This document shows, piece after piece, positions 23,649 to 31,047 of a stretch of DNA of 64,000 bases; the stretch's first letter is position 1; each line of letters opens with the position of its first letter. The position numbers and the translations under genes were made by a program. The stretch spans positions 1 to 64,000 of the forward strand of contig NZ_PYCN01000017.1 in the NCBI RefSeq assembly GCF_003062295.1. The letters run 5' to 3'. The DNA comes from Bradyrhizobium algeriense. GTDB taxonomy: Bacteria; Pseudomonadota; Alphaproteobacteria; Rhizobiales; Xanthobacteraceae. Below the pieces are notes generated by a model. The model was not told the DNA's origin. It saw only the letters and a program-made list of their open reading frames with translations, and did not search any database.

Positions 23649-23723
23649 CGTCATTGCGAGCGCAGCGAAGCAATCCATGCAGCCGCAAAGAGTGTATTGC
23701 TTCGCTTCGGTCGCAACGACGAT
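23649..23723. repeat. Short inverted repeat, GTCATTGCGAGCG type
   Basis: GTCATTGCGAGCGCAGCGAA near the left end is matched by an imperfect inverted TTGCTTCGCTTCGGTCGCAA near the right end. A related unit lies at 48511-48630. It abuts the stop of the PQQ dehydrogenase gene. Confidence 0.75.
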
Positions 23724-23730
23724 GGTCCGC

Positions 23731-25767
23731 TCACACCCTCCCCACCCTGCTCCGCCGCCAGCGCCAGACCAACATCGCCATCAGCACGATCACAAACCCA
23801 ACCACGATCGCCCCGCTCATGAATCGCCCGCCGGGCCGGTCGATGGTGCGCGACCGCAGCGAGGGCGCCTCACCCGGCCGCGCCAGCCGAAACGCGACCA
23901 CGCTGTCGCCGATCGTGGTGCCCGACTCCGAATGACCGCCGGCGCCGATCGCGACATATTGCTCGCCCTTCCACAGATACGTCATGGGATTGGCGACGCC
24001 CGGCACCGGCAGCCGGCCCTGCCACAGCTCCTGCCCCGATCGCGCGTCGAGGGCGCGCAGATACGCATCCATCGCGCCGGTGAAGACGAGACCGCCGGCG
24101 GTGATCGCAACGCCGTTGACGAGCGGCGTGCCGAACGGAAAGGCGATGCCGAGCGGCGCGCGGTCCTCGGTGGTGCCCACGCGCGAACGCCAGAGAATCT
24201 TGCCCGCCTTCAGATCGACCGCGACCATCTCGCCCCACGGCGGCTTGTTGCACAACAGGCCCAGGGGCGACGTGGCGACAGCCCGCGTCATCGCAAACGG
24301 CGCGCCCTGCTGCCGTCCGAAATCGTGCCCGGGCGGCGGCTCGAACCCTTGCGTGGCCTCACGCGGAATCAGTTTGACGATATGGATCGCGCGCGAAATG
24401 TTGGCGTAAAGGATCTGGTTGACGGGATCGAAGGCAGCACCACCCCAGTTCACGCCGCCGCCGGTCATCGGAAACACCACGGTGCCCTGCGTCGACGGCG
24501 GCGTATAAACTCCATCATTGCGCGCCGCTGCGACCTTCGCGCGGCAGGCCCCGCTATCCCAAAACGGAATCAGGCCGAACACGTCGTCGGCCGAAATCTG
24601 CTGCGACAGCAGCGGCGGCACATGGGTCGGAAACGGCTGCGTCGGCGAGAGCTGCTCGCCTTCGGCGCCGCCCTGCGGCACCGCGCGCTCTTCCACAGGC
24701 CACACCGGCTTGCCAGTATCGCGGTCGAGCACGAACACAAATCCCTGCTTGGTCGGCTGGATCACGACGTCGCGCGGACCCTCCCCGGTATCGATGCGCG
24801 ACAACGTCGGCTGCGCCGACAAGTCGTAATCCCAGACGTCATGATGCACGGTCTGATACGACCAGACCCGCTCGCCGGTCTCGGCGCGCAGCGCCACCAC
24901 CGAATTGGCGTAGTCGTTGTTGCCGGGCCGCTTGCCGCCCCAGAAGTCTGGACTCGGCGAGGACGTCGGCAAGAACACTAGGCCGCGCTCCTCGTCCACG
25001 GACATCGGCGCCCAGACATTGGCGTGGCCGGCCAAGACGCCGCTATGCATCAGCGGATCGAAACTCCAGCGCGGATGCCCGGTTCGCGCATCGAAGGCGC
25101 GCACCATGCCGGGGGGCGCCTCGACACGGCGGTTGTCCGCGATCGCAGAACCGACGATGACGGTGTCGCGGATAATGACGGGGGCCGACGTGATCTGGAA
25201 TTCGCCGGGCCACTCCAGCGGCATGCCGGTCTCGACCTTGATCTCGCCATTGGCGCCGAAATCGGCGCAGGGAATGCCGGACCTGGCGTCGATCGCGATC
25301 ACCCGCGCGTCGTTGGTGCCCATGAAAATTCGTGCGCGGCAGGCGGCCGTTCCGGCCGCGTTGTCGTCGTCCCAATAGGCGACGCCACGGCAATTGTAAC
25401 GGTTGGCCGGGCGTTGATTGGTCGAGATCTTCGGATCGTACCGCCACTTCTGCGCGCCGCTGCCGGGATCGAGCGCGATGACTTCGTTGAATGGCGAGCA
25501 GAAGATCAGGCTGTCTTCGACCAAGAGCGGCGTGGCCTGAAACTTGGTCCGCTTCATCACCTCGGGCGCGCGGGTGTCGAGATCGCCGGTGCGAAACTCC
25601 CAGGCGCGAACCAGATTGCCGACATTATCAGGCGTGATCTGGTTGAGCGACGAAAACCGCGATCCACCCCGATCGCCGCCCCAGTGCTCCCAGGCGGAAG
25701 CCGGAAGCGCGATAAAGGTGCAGAAGATGGCAACGATGAAAGTGAATAGACGAACCGGACTTCGCAT
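23731..25767 (-). CDS. PQQ-dependent dehydrogenase, membrane-anchored
   Basis: A 678-aa quinoprotein of the glucose/quinate-type PQQ dehydrogenase class, acting in the periplasm and passing electrons to the respiratory chain. It has a signal peptide at residues 1-25 (FTFIVAIFCTFIALPASA). The beta-propeller starts WEHWGGDRGGSRFSSLNQITPDNV and contains repeated propeller strands such as GLVFTGAMDAYLRALDARSGQELW. It lacks the N-terminal five-helix domain of E. coli Gcd and instead ends in one membrane helix (GAIVVGFVIVLMAMLVWRW). The substrate is unknown. I use ATG 25767 (GGGGGCAGG just upstream). It lies 55 bases after the caspase-like gene, in the same direction. Confidence 0.85.
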   Translation of the reverse strand: MRSPVRLFTFIVAIFCTFIALPASAWEHWGGDRGGSRFSSLNQITPDNVGNLVRAWEFRTGDLDTRAPEVMKRTKFQATPLLVEDSLIFCSPFNEVIALDPGSGAQKWRYDPKISTNQRPANRYNCRGVAYWDDDNAAGTAACRARIFMGTNDARVIAIDARSGIPCADFGANGEIKVETGMPLEWPGEFQITSAPVIIRDTVIVGSAIADNRRVEAPPGMVRAFDARTGHPRWSFDPLMHSGVLAGHANVWAPMSVDEERGLVFLPTSSPSPDFWGGKRPGNNDYANSVVALRAETGERVWSYQTVHHDVWDYDLSAQPTLSRIDTGEGPRDVVIQPTKQGFVFVLDRDTGKPVWPVEERAVPQGGAEGEQLSPTQPFPTHVPPLLSQQISADDVFGLIPFWDSGACRAKVAAARNDGVYTPPSTQGTVVFPMTGGGVNWGGAAFDPVNQILYANISRAIHIVKLIPREATQGFEPPPGHDFGRQQGAPFAMTRAVATSPLGLLCNKPPWGEMVAVDLKAGKILWRSRVGTTEDRAPLGIAFPFGTPLVNGVAITAGGLVFTGAMDAYLRALDARSGQELWQGRLPVPGVANPMTYLWKGEQYVAIGAGGHSESGTTIGDSVVAFRLARPGEAPSLRSRTIDRPGGRFMSGAIVVGFVIVLMAMLVWRWRRSRVGRV

Positions 25768-25822
25768 CCTGCCCCCGCAAGCGCAACGCAACGCTTGCGG
25801 GATCGATTACCCTATTGCCACT

Positions 25823-27289
25823 TCAGTATCTACCCCGGTCGCCATAGTTGCCGCCATGGCCGCCGCGGCCGCCGCCAAATCCGCCGAGACCGATGCCGAT
25901 GCCGATGCTGACCGGCGGTCTCGATGGCTCGTACACCTCGCGCGGCGGCGGGTCGTACACCACGCGCGGCGGCGGACGGCGAACGACCACGACGTCGTCA
26001 TCCGGCTCGCTCCGACGCGGCGGCTTGCGATCGACCCGCTTCTTCGGCGGATCCGGCTCGACGCGCCGGACCGGGGCATTGACCTTCAGTGGCTGCGGCG
26101 ACGGCGGCTGCACGTTGCAGGGGCACATCGGCCCGGTGAGCGCAACGTTTTGCGGCACGGCGGCGTTGGCGGCGGCGACCGCCGGCGTGAACTCGGGACG
26201 GTTGCGCAGCCGCTGTTCCAGCTTGCGCGCGGTCGCGCTGAGATCGCTGTCGGGGAATTTCGCCAGGAAGGAGCGATATCCGGACGCGGTGTTGATGAGC
26301 ACGGCCTCGTTCCACGCCACCATGCGGCGGTGCCGAACCAGCCAGTCGCGCGCCAGCCGCCCGAGCGCCGTCTGCGGGTAGAGGCCGGCAAAGGCCTCAT
26401 ACGCTTCGTCGGTGCCGTCGGCCACGATCACCTCGTTCGCCGCCTCGACCGGCTTGCCCTTCAGATCGCGGGTCCACTCGGCGACCGACTTCTTCGGAGT
26501 TGCGGCAGGCTTCGGCCCGGCGACGGATGCGCCCGAAAAGCGGAAATCCTCGGTCAGCGAGGAGCTGTCCCACGGGGTCTGCCGCCCTTCGGTGACCTTG
26601 TTCACCGCAAGCCGCACCCGCTTGAAGGTCTCCTCGATCGGAATGTTCTGCTCCTTGCCGGCCGCCAGCAGCGCGTTGGTATACGGGCTGTTGGAGCCGG
26701 AACCGTCTTCCGCGACCGCGCCGGGCGAGGTCGAGAACGACAGGAACGTGCCGGGCGAGCCGACCTTGGCATCGACAAGGGCAAGCCCGCCGCCGGCGGT
26801 CTTGAGGTCCGGGAACGGATTGTTGCGGCAGGCGTCGAGCATCAGGATGCGCATCTTGCTCGGCACCGACGTCAGCGTGTTCAGGATGTCGTTGAGGCGC
26901 ACTGCCTGGATCGGAATGTCGGCTTCCCGCTTCGGATCGATGTCGACCGGAACCAGAAAATTCTCGCCGTCGATCTGCAGCCCGTGACCGGCGTAAAACA
27001 CCAGCGCTACGGTGTCGGCGCCCTTGGCCGCGACCTTGCCGGCGAAGTCGCTGACCGCCTCCCGCATCTGGCCTTGCGAAAGGTCGGACGCGGTCGAAAC
27101 CTCGAAGCCGGAATCGGTCAACAATTGCGTGACCGCCCTGGCGTCATTGGCCGGATTGGGCAGCGCCGGCACCGAGCGATAGGCGGATTGGCCGATCACC
27201 AGCGCTAGGCGGCTTTCGGCAGACGCCGAATGTGCGCCCAAAAGAACCGCAGCGGGAATCATCAACTTGAGCAGCGTGTGACGGAACAT
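25823..27289 (-). CDS. Exported caspase-fold (C14) protein
   Basis: A 488-aa exported protein. Signal peptide 1-24 (LLKLMIPAAVLLGAHSASA), then a caspase-like p20 domain (about 25-255) with catalytic histidine H102 in FYAGHGLQIDGENFL and cysteine C154 in LMLDACRNNPF. The central part, about 260-390, is helical (ELAR/DWLVRHR-like segments). The C-terminus is Pro/Arg-rich and then Gly-rich (GIGLGGFGGGRGGHGG). Both catalytic residues are intact, so proteolytic activity (basic-residue specificity in relatives) is plausible. GGGAGGTGG before ATG 27289 fixes the start. Confidence 0.88.
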   Translation of the reverse strand: MFRHTLLKLMIPAAVLLGAHSASAESRLALVIGQSAYRSVPALPNPANDARAVTQLLTDSGFEVSTASDLSQGQMREAVSDFAGKVAAKGADTVALVFYAGHGLQIDGENFLVPVDIDPKREADIPIQAVRLNDILNTLTSVPSKMRILMLDACRNNPFPDLKTAGGGLALVDAKVGSPGTFLSFSTSPGAVAEDGSGSNSPYTNALLAAGKEQNIPIEETFKRVRLAVNKVTEGRQTPWDSSSLTEDFRFSGASVAGPKPAATPKKSVAEWTRDLKGKPVEAANEVIVADGTDEAYEAFAGLYPQTALGRLARDWLVRHRRMVAWNEAVLINTASGYRSFLAKFPDSDLSATARKLEQRLRNRPEFTPAVAAANAAVPQNVALTGPMCPCNVQPPSPQPLKVNAPVRRVEPDPPKKRVDRKPPRRSEPDDDVVVVRRPPPRVVYDPPPREVYEPSRPPVSIGIGIGLGGFGGGRGGHGGNYGDRGRY

Positions 27290-27509
27290 GATGCCACCTC
27301 CCGGCAATGCAGGCTACGGATTGGTCATGGTCCCGAAGCCAAAGGTTCAAGCCGGCCGCGCCGTTTGGGGCGTGACAAGGGCTTCATTCAACGGCGATGT
27401 TGTCGCAGGCCCAAGTCCCGCGCAGTGATCTCAATCACAGTATCGGGATCGCTATCTGGTCAACATACCCTGTTCTACCGCAGCGTGTTCGGGGTAAAAC
27501 CGCCCTCGG

Positions 27510-27917
27510 ATGCGGCGGATCGTGGTTCACATAGCGCTGATGGCGGGCGCGGCGCTGATGCTTGCGGGTTGCGGCTTTGCCGACATCCGCTCGCCGGTGC
27601 CGGAGTTCATGCGCGCCAAGGCACCCGAACCGCCCGCGCTCGAGCCGCCGCCCGACGTCAAGCGCATGCTGAAGGAGAAACTGGATTCGGTGTTCACCGC
27701 GGCCTCGCAGCCGACCAGTGTTCGCGTTTCCGAGCCGCGCCCCAATCTCCGCGGGCCGGGCTGGACCGCCTGCGTCAAGGCCGAAGTGATTTCGGTGACC
27801 GGCAAGCCGTTGGGCACGCAGACCTATCGTGTCGAGATTTCCGGCGGCGTGATCGCCGATCGCCAAAAGGTCGAAGCCGAGGATACCTGCAATGCCGAGA
27901 GCTACGAGCCGGTCTAG
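27510..27917 (+). CDS. Lipoprotein, 135 aa
   Basis: A lipoprotein with signal segment IALMAGAALMLAGC, the cysteine at position 21 being the lipid attachment site. The mature part begins Pro-rich (EPPALEPPPDVKRML) and continues as a small beta domain (GWTACVKAEVISVTGKPLGTQTYRVEISGG) with two cysteines. The function is unknown. Its stop is 2 bases from the stop of the convergent TpsB gene, and no terminator separates them. Confidence 0.75.
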   Translation: MRRIVVHIALMAGAALMLAGCGFADIRSPVPEFMRAKAPEPPALEPPPDVKRMLKEKLDSVFTAASQPTSVRVSEPRPNLRGPGWTACVKAEVISVTGKPLGTQTYRVEISGGVIADRQKVEAEDTCNAESYEPV

Positions 27918-27919
27918 CG

Positions 27920-29713
27920 CTACAGGCAGCGCGTCGTCGCCCGCACCGGACAAAGCTTCAGCGCGCTGGTCAGCGAGAACAACACCCGTGCGCCACGGGT
28001 GGGATTATCAGGCGCGCGATAGGTGAGCGGCGCGGCGGCGCCGATGTCGGCCTGCAGGCCGTCGGCGAGGAAGAAGCGAACGCCGCCGCCGGCCGATGTC
28101 AGCGAAAGTCCGTCGCTCAGCCGGTAGCCGTCATTCCAGGCCACGCCGCTGTCGACGAATCCGTAGATCTGGTAACCGCTCAGATATTGAAGGTTCGTCT
28201 TCTGGTCGAAGCGCAGTTCCGCCGAGCCCGCCAGACCGTTATCGCCGCTGATCTCGGCGCTGCCATAGCCGCGTCCGAATGCGATGCCGCCGAGATAGAA
28301 TTGCTGCGAGGTGAACAGCGGTCCGGACGCCGTCTGGCCGGCCGCGGCAAATTTCAGCGACCAGGCATCCGACAGCGTCTGGTAGCGCGTGAACCAGAAA
28401 TTCAGCGCGGAGAATTTGCCGGACGCCCCGTCGCGCGACAGATAGTCGTCGCGGTGCGAGGCGCCAAGAATGTCGAGGCCCTGGCGATAGTTCACGGTCA
28501 GATAGTTAGTGCCGCCGAAACTGTCCTGCAGCCGATAGTCCGACGTGAGGCTGGCGGTGCGGATACGGTCGGCATAGATCGGGCCGAACACATCGTTTTC
28601 GGTGGCATTGGTGAATCCGGCCGCCGCGGTCAGCGTCAGGCTCGATTTCTGCGATTGCAGCGCAGCGATACTGCCGCGAATTTCGAACGACTCGGTCTTG
28701 ATGTTGTCGCTGTAGAGATGGCGGTAGTCGCCGGGCCACACCTCGCTGTAGTAGCCCGATGCGCCGATGCGGGCGCCGTCGGTGCCGACGGGCACTTCGT
28801 AGGACAAGCGGCCGAATGCGAGCTGCCGCGGATCGCCGGGCGTGGTCGACAGGTTCAACACAAGGGAATCGCCGGGAGCGAGATAGGAGTTGAGCGCCGC
28901 CGTCCCGTAGCTTTGCCACGGTCCGACCGACGACGATCCCAGATTGTCGACGCCGAACGACGTGAAGAGGTGCCAGGTTTTCAAAGACACGATCAGGCGA
29001 AAATGGCCGCTCGCGGAGCCGATCTCCTCGATCGCGGTGTCCTCGATCCGCACGCCGGGCCGTCCGTTGATCAGCAGCAACTGCCGTTCGAGCGTCGCAA
29101 GCCGCGAGGGCCGCTCAGTCAGCACGGCATCGAGCATCGGCCGGACGCCGAATTGTTCGGCGCCGTCTCCCTTCAGCGCCAGCTCCGTGATGCTGCCTTC
29201 GATGACTTGAATGCGAAGCTGGCCGCTCTGGATGTCCTGTGGAGGAACGATCGCCCGGCTGAGGTGAAAGCCGGCGGCGCGATAGACGTCGCTGACCGCA
29301 GCAGCGATAGCCGCGAGATCGGCCTGCGATACCTTTTTCCCGATGTAGGACTGATATGTCGCCGCAAGCCGCTCCTGCGGTATTGCGACGGCGCCGGAGA
29401 TCGAGACATGGCGGAGCACGAACAGCGGACTGGAATCCCCCTGCCCCTCCGGCCGGGCGAGTTCCGGCAACGGCAACCGGGGCCGCCGCCCGTTCGCGCC
29501 CTGGCTCGATTGCTGATCATCGAAACGTTTTTCGGTCTGCCGCGGATCATAGCCCGGCTGGTTCGCATGCTGCGCTTGCGCCGGAAGGCAGCCGATCAGG
29601 GTCCAGAGGACGAGGCCGGCGGTGCTCAGGTGGTGCCGGGACAAAGCCGCATGGGCGCACTTCCGTAGAAGTACGGACGCCAAGCGCCAATCGTTAAGGG
29701 AGCCCCTACCCAT
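27920..29713 (-). CDS. TpsB/ShlB-type outer-membrane secretion protein
   Basis: A 597-aa two-partner secretion transporter of the ShlB/FhaC/HecB group, an outer-membrane barrel that exports a partner protein. A signal region lies at about 30-48. A Gln/Arg/Pro linker is followed by POTRA domains (SISGAVAIPQERLAATYQSYIGKKV, then GFHLSRAIVPPQDIQSGQLRIQVIEGSI). The 16-strand barrel region follows from about residue 215 (FTSFGVDNLGSSSVGPWQSYGTAALN) to the C-terminal strand. The element GIAFGRGYGSAEISGDNGLAGS resembles the conserved barrel motif. No large TpsA substrate gene is adjacent; the divergent FecR-domain gene is the only exported candidate nearby. Confidence 0.88.
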   Translation of the reverse strand: MGRGSLNDWRLASVLLRKCAHAALSRHHLSTAGLVLWTLIGCLPAQAQHANQPGYDPRQTEKRFDDQQSSQGANGRRPRLPLPELARPEGQGDSSPLFVLRHVSISGAVAIPQERLAATYQSYIGKKVSQADLAAIAAAVSDVYRAAGFHLSRAIVPPQDIQSGQLRIQVIEGSITELALKGDGAEQFGVRPMLDAVLTERPSRLATLERQLLLINGRPGVRIEDTAIEEIGSASGHFRLIVSLKTWHLFTSFGVDNLGSSSVGPWQSYGTAALNSYLAPGDSLVLNLSTTPGDPRQLAFGRLSYEVPVGTDGARIGASGYYSEVWPGDYRHLYSDNIKTESFEIRGSIAALQSQKSSLTLTAAAGFTNATENDVFGPIYADRIRTASLTSDYRLQDSFGGTNYLTVNYRQGLDILGASHRDDYLSRDGASGKFSALNFWFTRYQTLSDAWSLKFAAAGQTASGPLFTSQQFYLGGIAFGRGYGSAEISGDNGLAGSAELRFDQKTNLQYLSGYQIYGFVDSGVAWNDGYRLSDGLSLTSAGGGVRFFLADGLQADIGAAAPLTYRAPDNPTRGARVLFSLTSALKLCPVRATTRCL

Positions 29714-29843
29714 ATGATTTTTAATAAAATTTTATGGTCAATGAACCGTTAACGAGGCTCGCGCAGTTCACCGCTTCCGCTCACTCAATGTTGAAACATT
29801 TTCGGTACTAACCGGGACAAAGCGGCAATCAGAGAGAGTTTTC

Positions 29844-30965
29844 ATGCGTGCGATCCCTCACGTCTCAAGAGCACTCGCGACCATGTTCGTGCTGGCGACG
29901 GCTTCCGTCGCTTTCGCCGCTGACGGCGGCGAGTGGACGGTCCACAAGTCCTCGGGCGAGGTATGGCTCACGGGCAGCGGCGTGCAGCAGGCATCGCTGA
30001 GACAGGAGGACGTGCTGAAGCCAGGGGACACCATCAGCACCGGCCGCACCGGGCGCGTGCTCCTGAAGCGCGGCGATGAAATGATCCTGGTTTCGCCGAA
30101 TTCCGTGGTCGGCGTCCCCGCCCAGAAGAAGGAAGGACTCTCGACGACGATCAAGCAGCAGGCCGGCTCGATCCTGCTCGACGTCGAGAAGCGCAACGTC
30201 AAGCATTTCGAGGTCGAGACTCCCTACCTCGCGGCCGTGGTGAAGGGCACGCAATTCCGCGTCACCGTCAACGCGGGGAAGACCACCGTCGACGTGGTCC
30301 GCGGTCAGGTTGAAGTCGCAGATTTCAAGTCGGGCCAGATCGCCCAGGTGATGGCGGGCCAACATGCTACGGCGTTCGCAACCGGCAAGACCGGCCTCTC
30401 GCTGGGCGGCTCCGGCGCCCTCGCCCCGATCGAGCAAGGCAAGCCGCGCGCACCGTCGGTCGAGCGCGTTCCGGTGCCGCGCGGAGGCTTTACCGCGATC
30501 CGCCACGCCACAAATGGACAGGGCGTCCAGTCATTGCGGCATACAAGCGTGCAGCCCGCAAAGCATGGCGTCACCCGGATCTCGTCATCGATCGGTGAAG
30601 TCCGGTTGAACGTCCACCGCGCCACGCACGGCCTTGCCCATGGCGCTACTTCCTCGGGTAGCGCCGCGCGGGGCGTGGTCGATACCAATACAGTCTGGAA
30701 CTCATCCGGCTCCGACTCGGCCGTCGCCAACAATGGTCAAGGAGATAATGGCAACGGCGCTGCCGCCAGCGCCGCCGGTCGAGCCAATGCAAGCGCGGTG
30801 GCGGCCGCTGGCGGAGGCAACGCCAACAGCGGCAATGGCAATGGCAATGGCAACGGCGATAACGGCAATAGCGGCAACGGCAACGGCAACGGAGCCAACG
30901 GCAACGGCAAGGGGAATGGAAACGGAAACAGTAACGGGAACGGCAATGGCCGCGGCCGGAACTGA
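29844..30965 (+). CDS. FecR-domain protein with Asn-Gly tail
   Basis: A 373-aa exported protein. Signal peptide 1-26 (ALATMFVLATASVAFAADGG), then a FecR-type domain at about 50-175 (LKPGDTISTGRTGRVLLKRG, ETPYLAAVVKGTQFRVTVNAGKTTVDVV, GQIAQVMAGQHAT). It lacks the cytoplasmic anchor and membrane helix of true FecR, so it is not a classical sigma regulator; secreted FecR-domain proteins often have surface roles. The last 60 residues are almost only Asn and Gly with a few Ser, Lys and Arg. It lies divergent from TpsB and 82 bases before the CHASE2 gene on the same strand. Confidence 0.82.
   Translation: MRAIPHVSRALATMFVLATASVAFAADGGEWTVHKSSGEVWLTGSGVQQASLRQEDVLKPGDTISTGRTGRVLLKRGDEMILVSPNSVVGVPAQKKEGLSTTIKQQAGSILLDVEKRNVKHFEVETPYLAAVVKGTQFRVTVNAGKTTVDVVRGQVEVADFKSGQIAQVMAGQHATAFATGKTGLSLGGSGALAPIEQGKPRAPSVERVPVPRGGFTAIRHATNGQGVQSLRHTSVQPAKHGVTRISSSIGEVRLNVHRATHGLAHGATSSGSAARGVVDTNTVWNSSGSDSAVANNGQGDNGNGAAASAAGRANASAVAAAGGGNANSGNGNGNGNGDNGNSGNGNGNGANGNGKGNGNGNSNGNGNGRGRN
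30826..30958 (+). repeat. Hexanucleotide repeat tract (Asn-Gly)
   Basis: About 130 bases made of GGCAAC/GGCAAT units encoding Asn-Gly, near the 3' end of the FecR-domain gene. Such tracts can change length by slippage; units of six bases would keep the frame and only alter tail length. Confidence 0.85.
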
Positions 30966-31047
30966 ACCGGCGACCTGACGCCATTGCACGAGACTAAAAG
31001 CCACAAGCACAACGACACCGCATTCGAAGCACCAGAATGGTGACCCC

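Noticed and set aside
25544..27208. A 554-codon plus-strand open frame
   Set aside because: It is antisense to the caspase-like gene with intact catalytic motifs and to the PQQ dehydrogenase gene.
27230..29668. An 812-codon plus-strand open frame
   Set aside because: It is antisense to the TpsB gene and overlaps the lipoprotein gene; the protein is low-complexity Arg/Ala/Gly and matches nothing.
30826..30958. CRISPR-like regular repetition
   Set aside because: The repeat is a coding hexanucleotide tract with no spacers and lies in frame in an exported protein.
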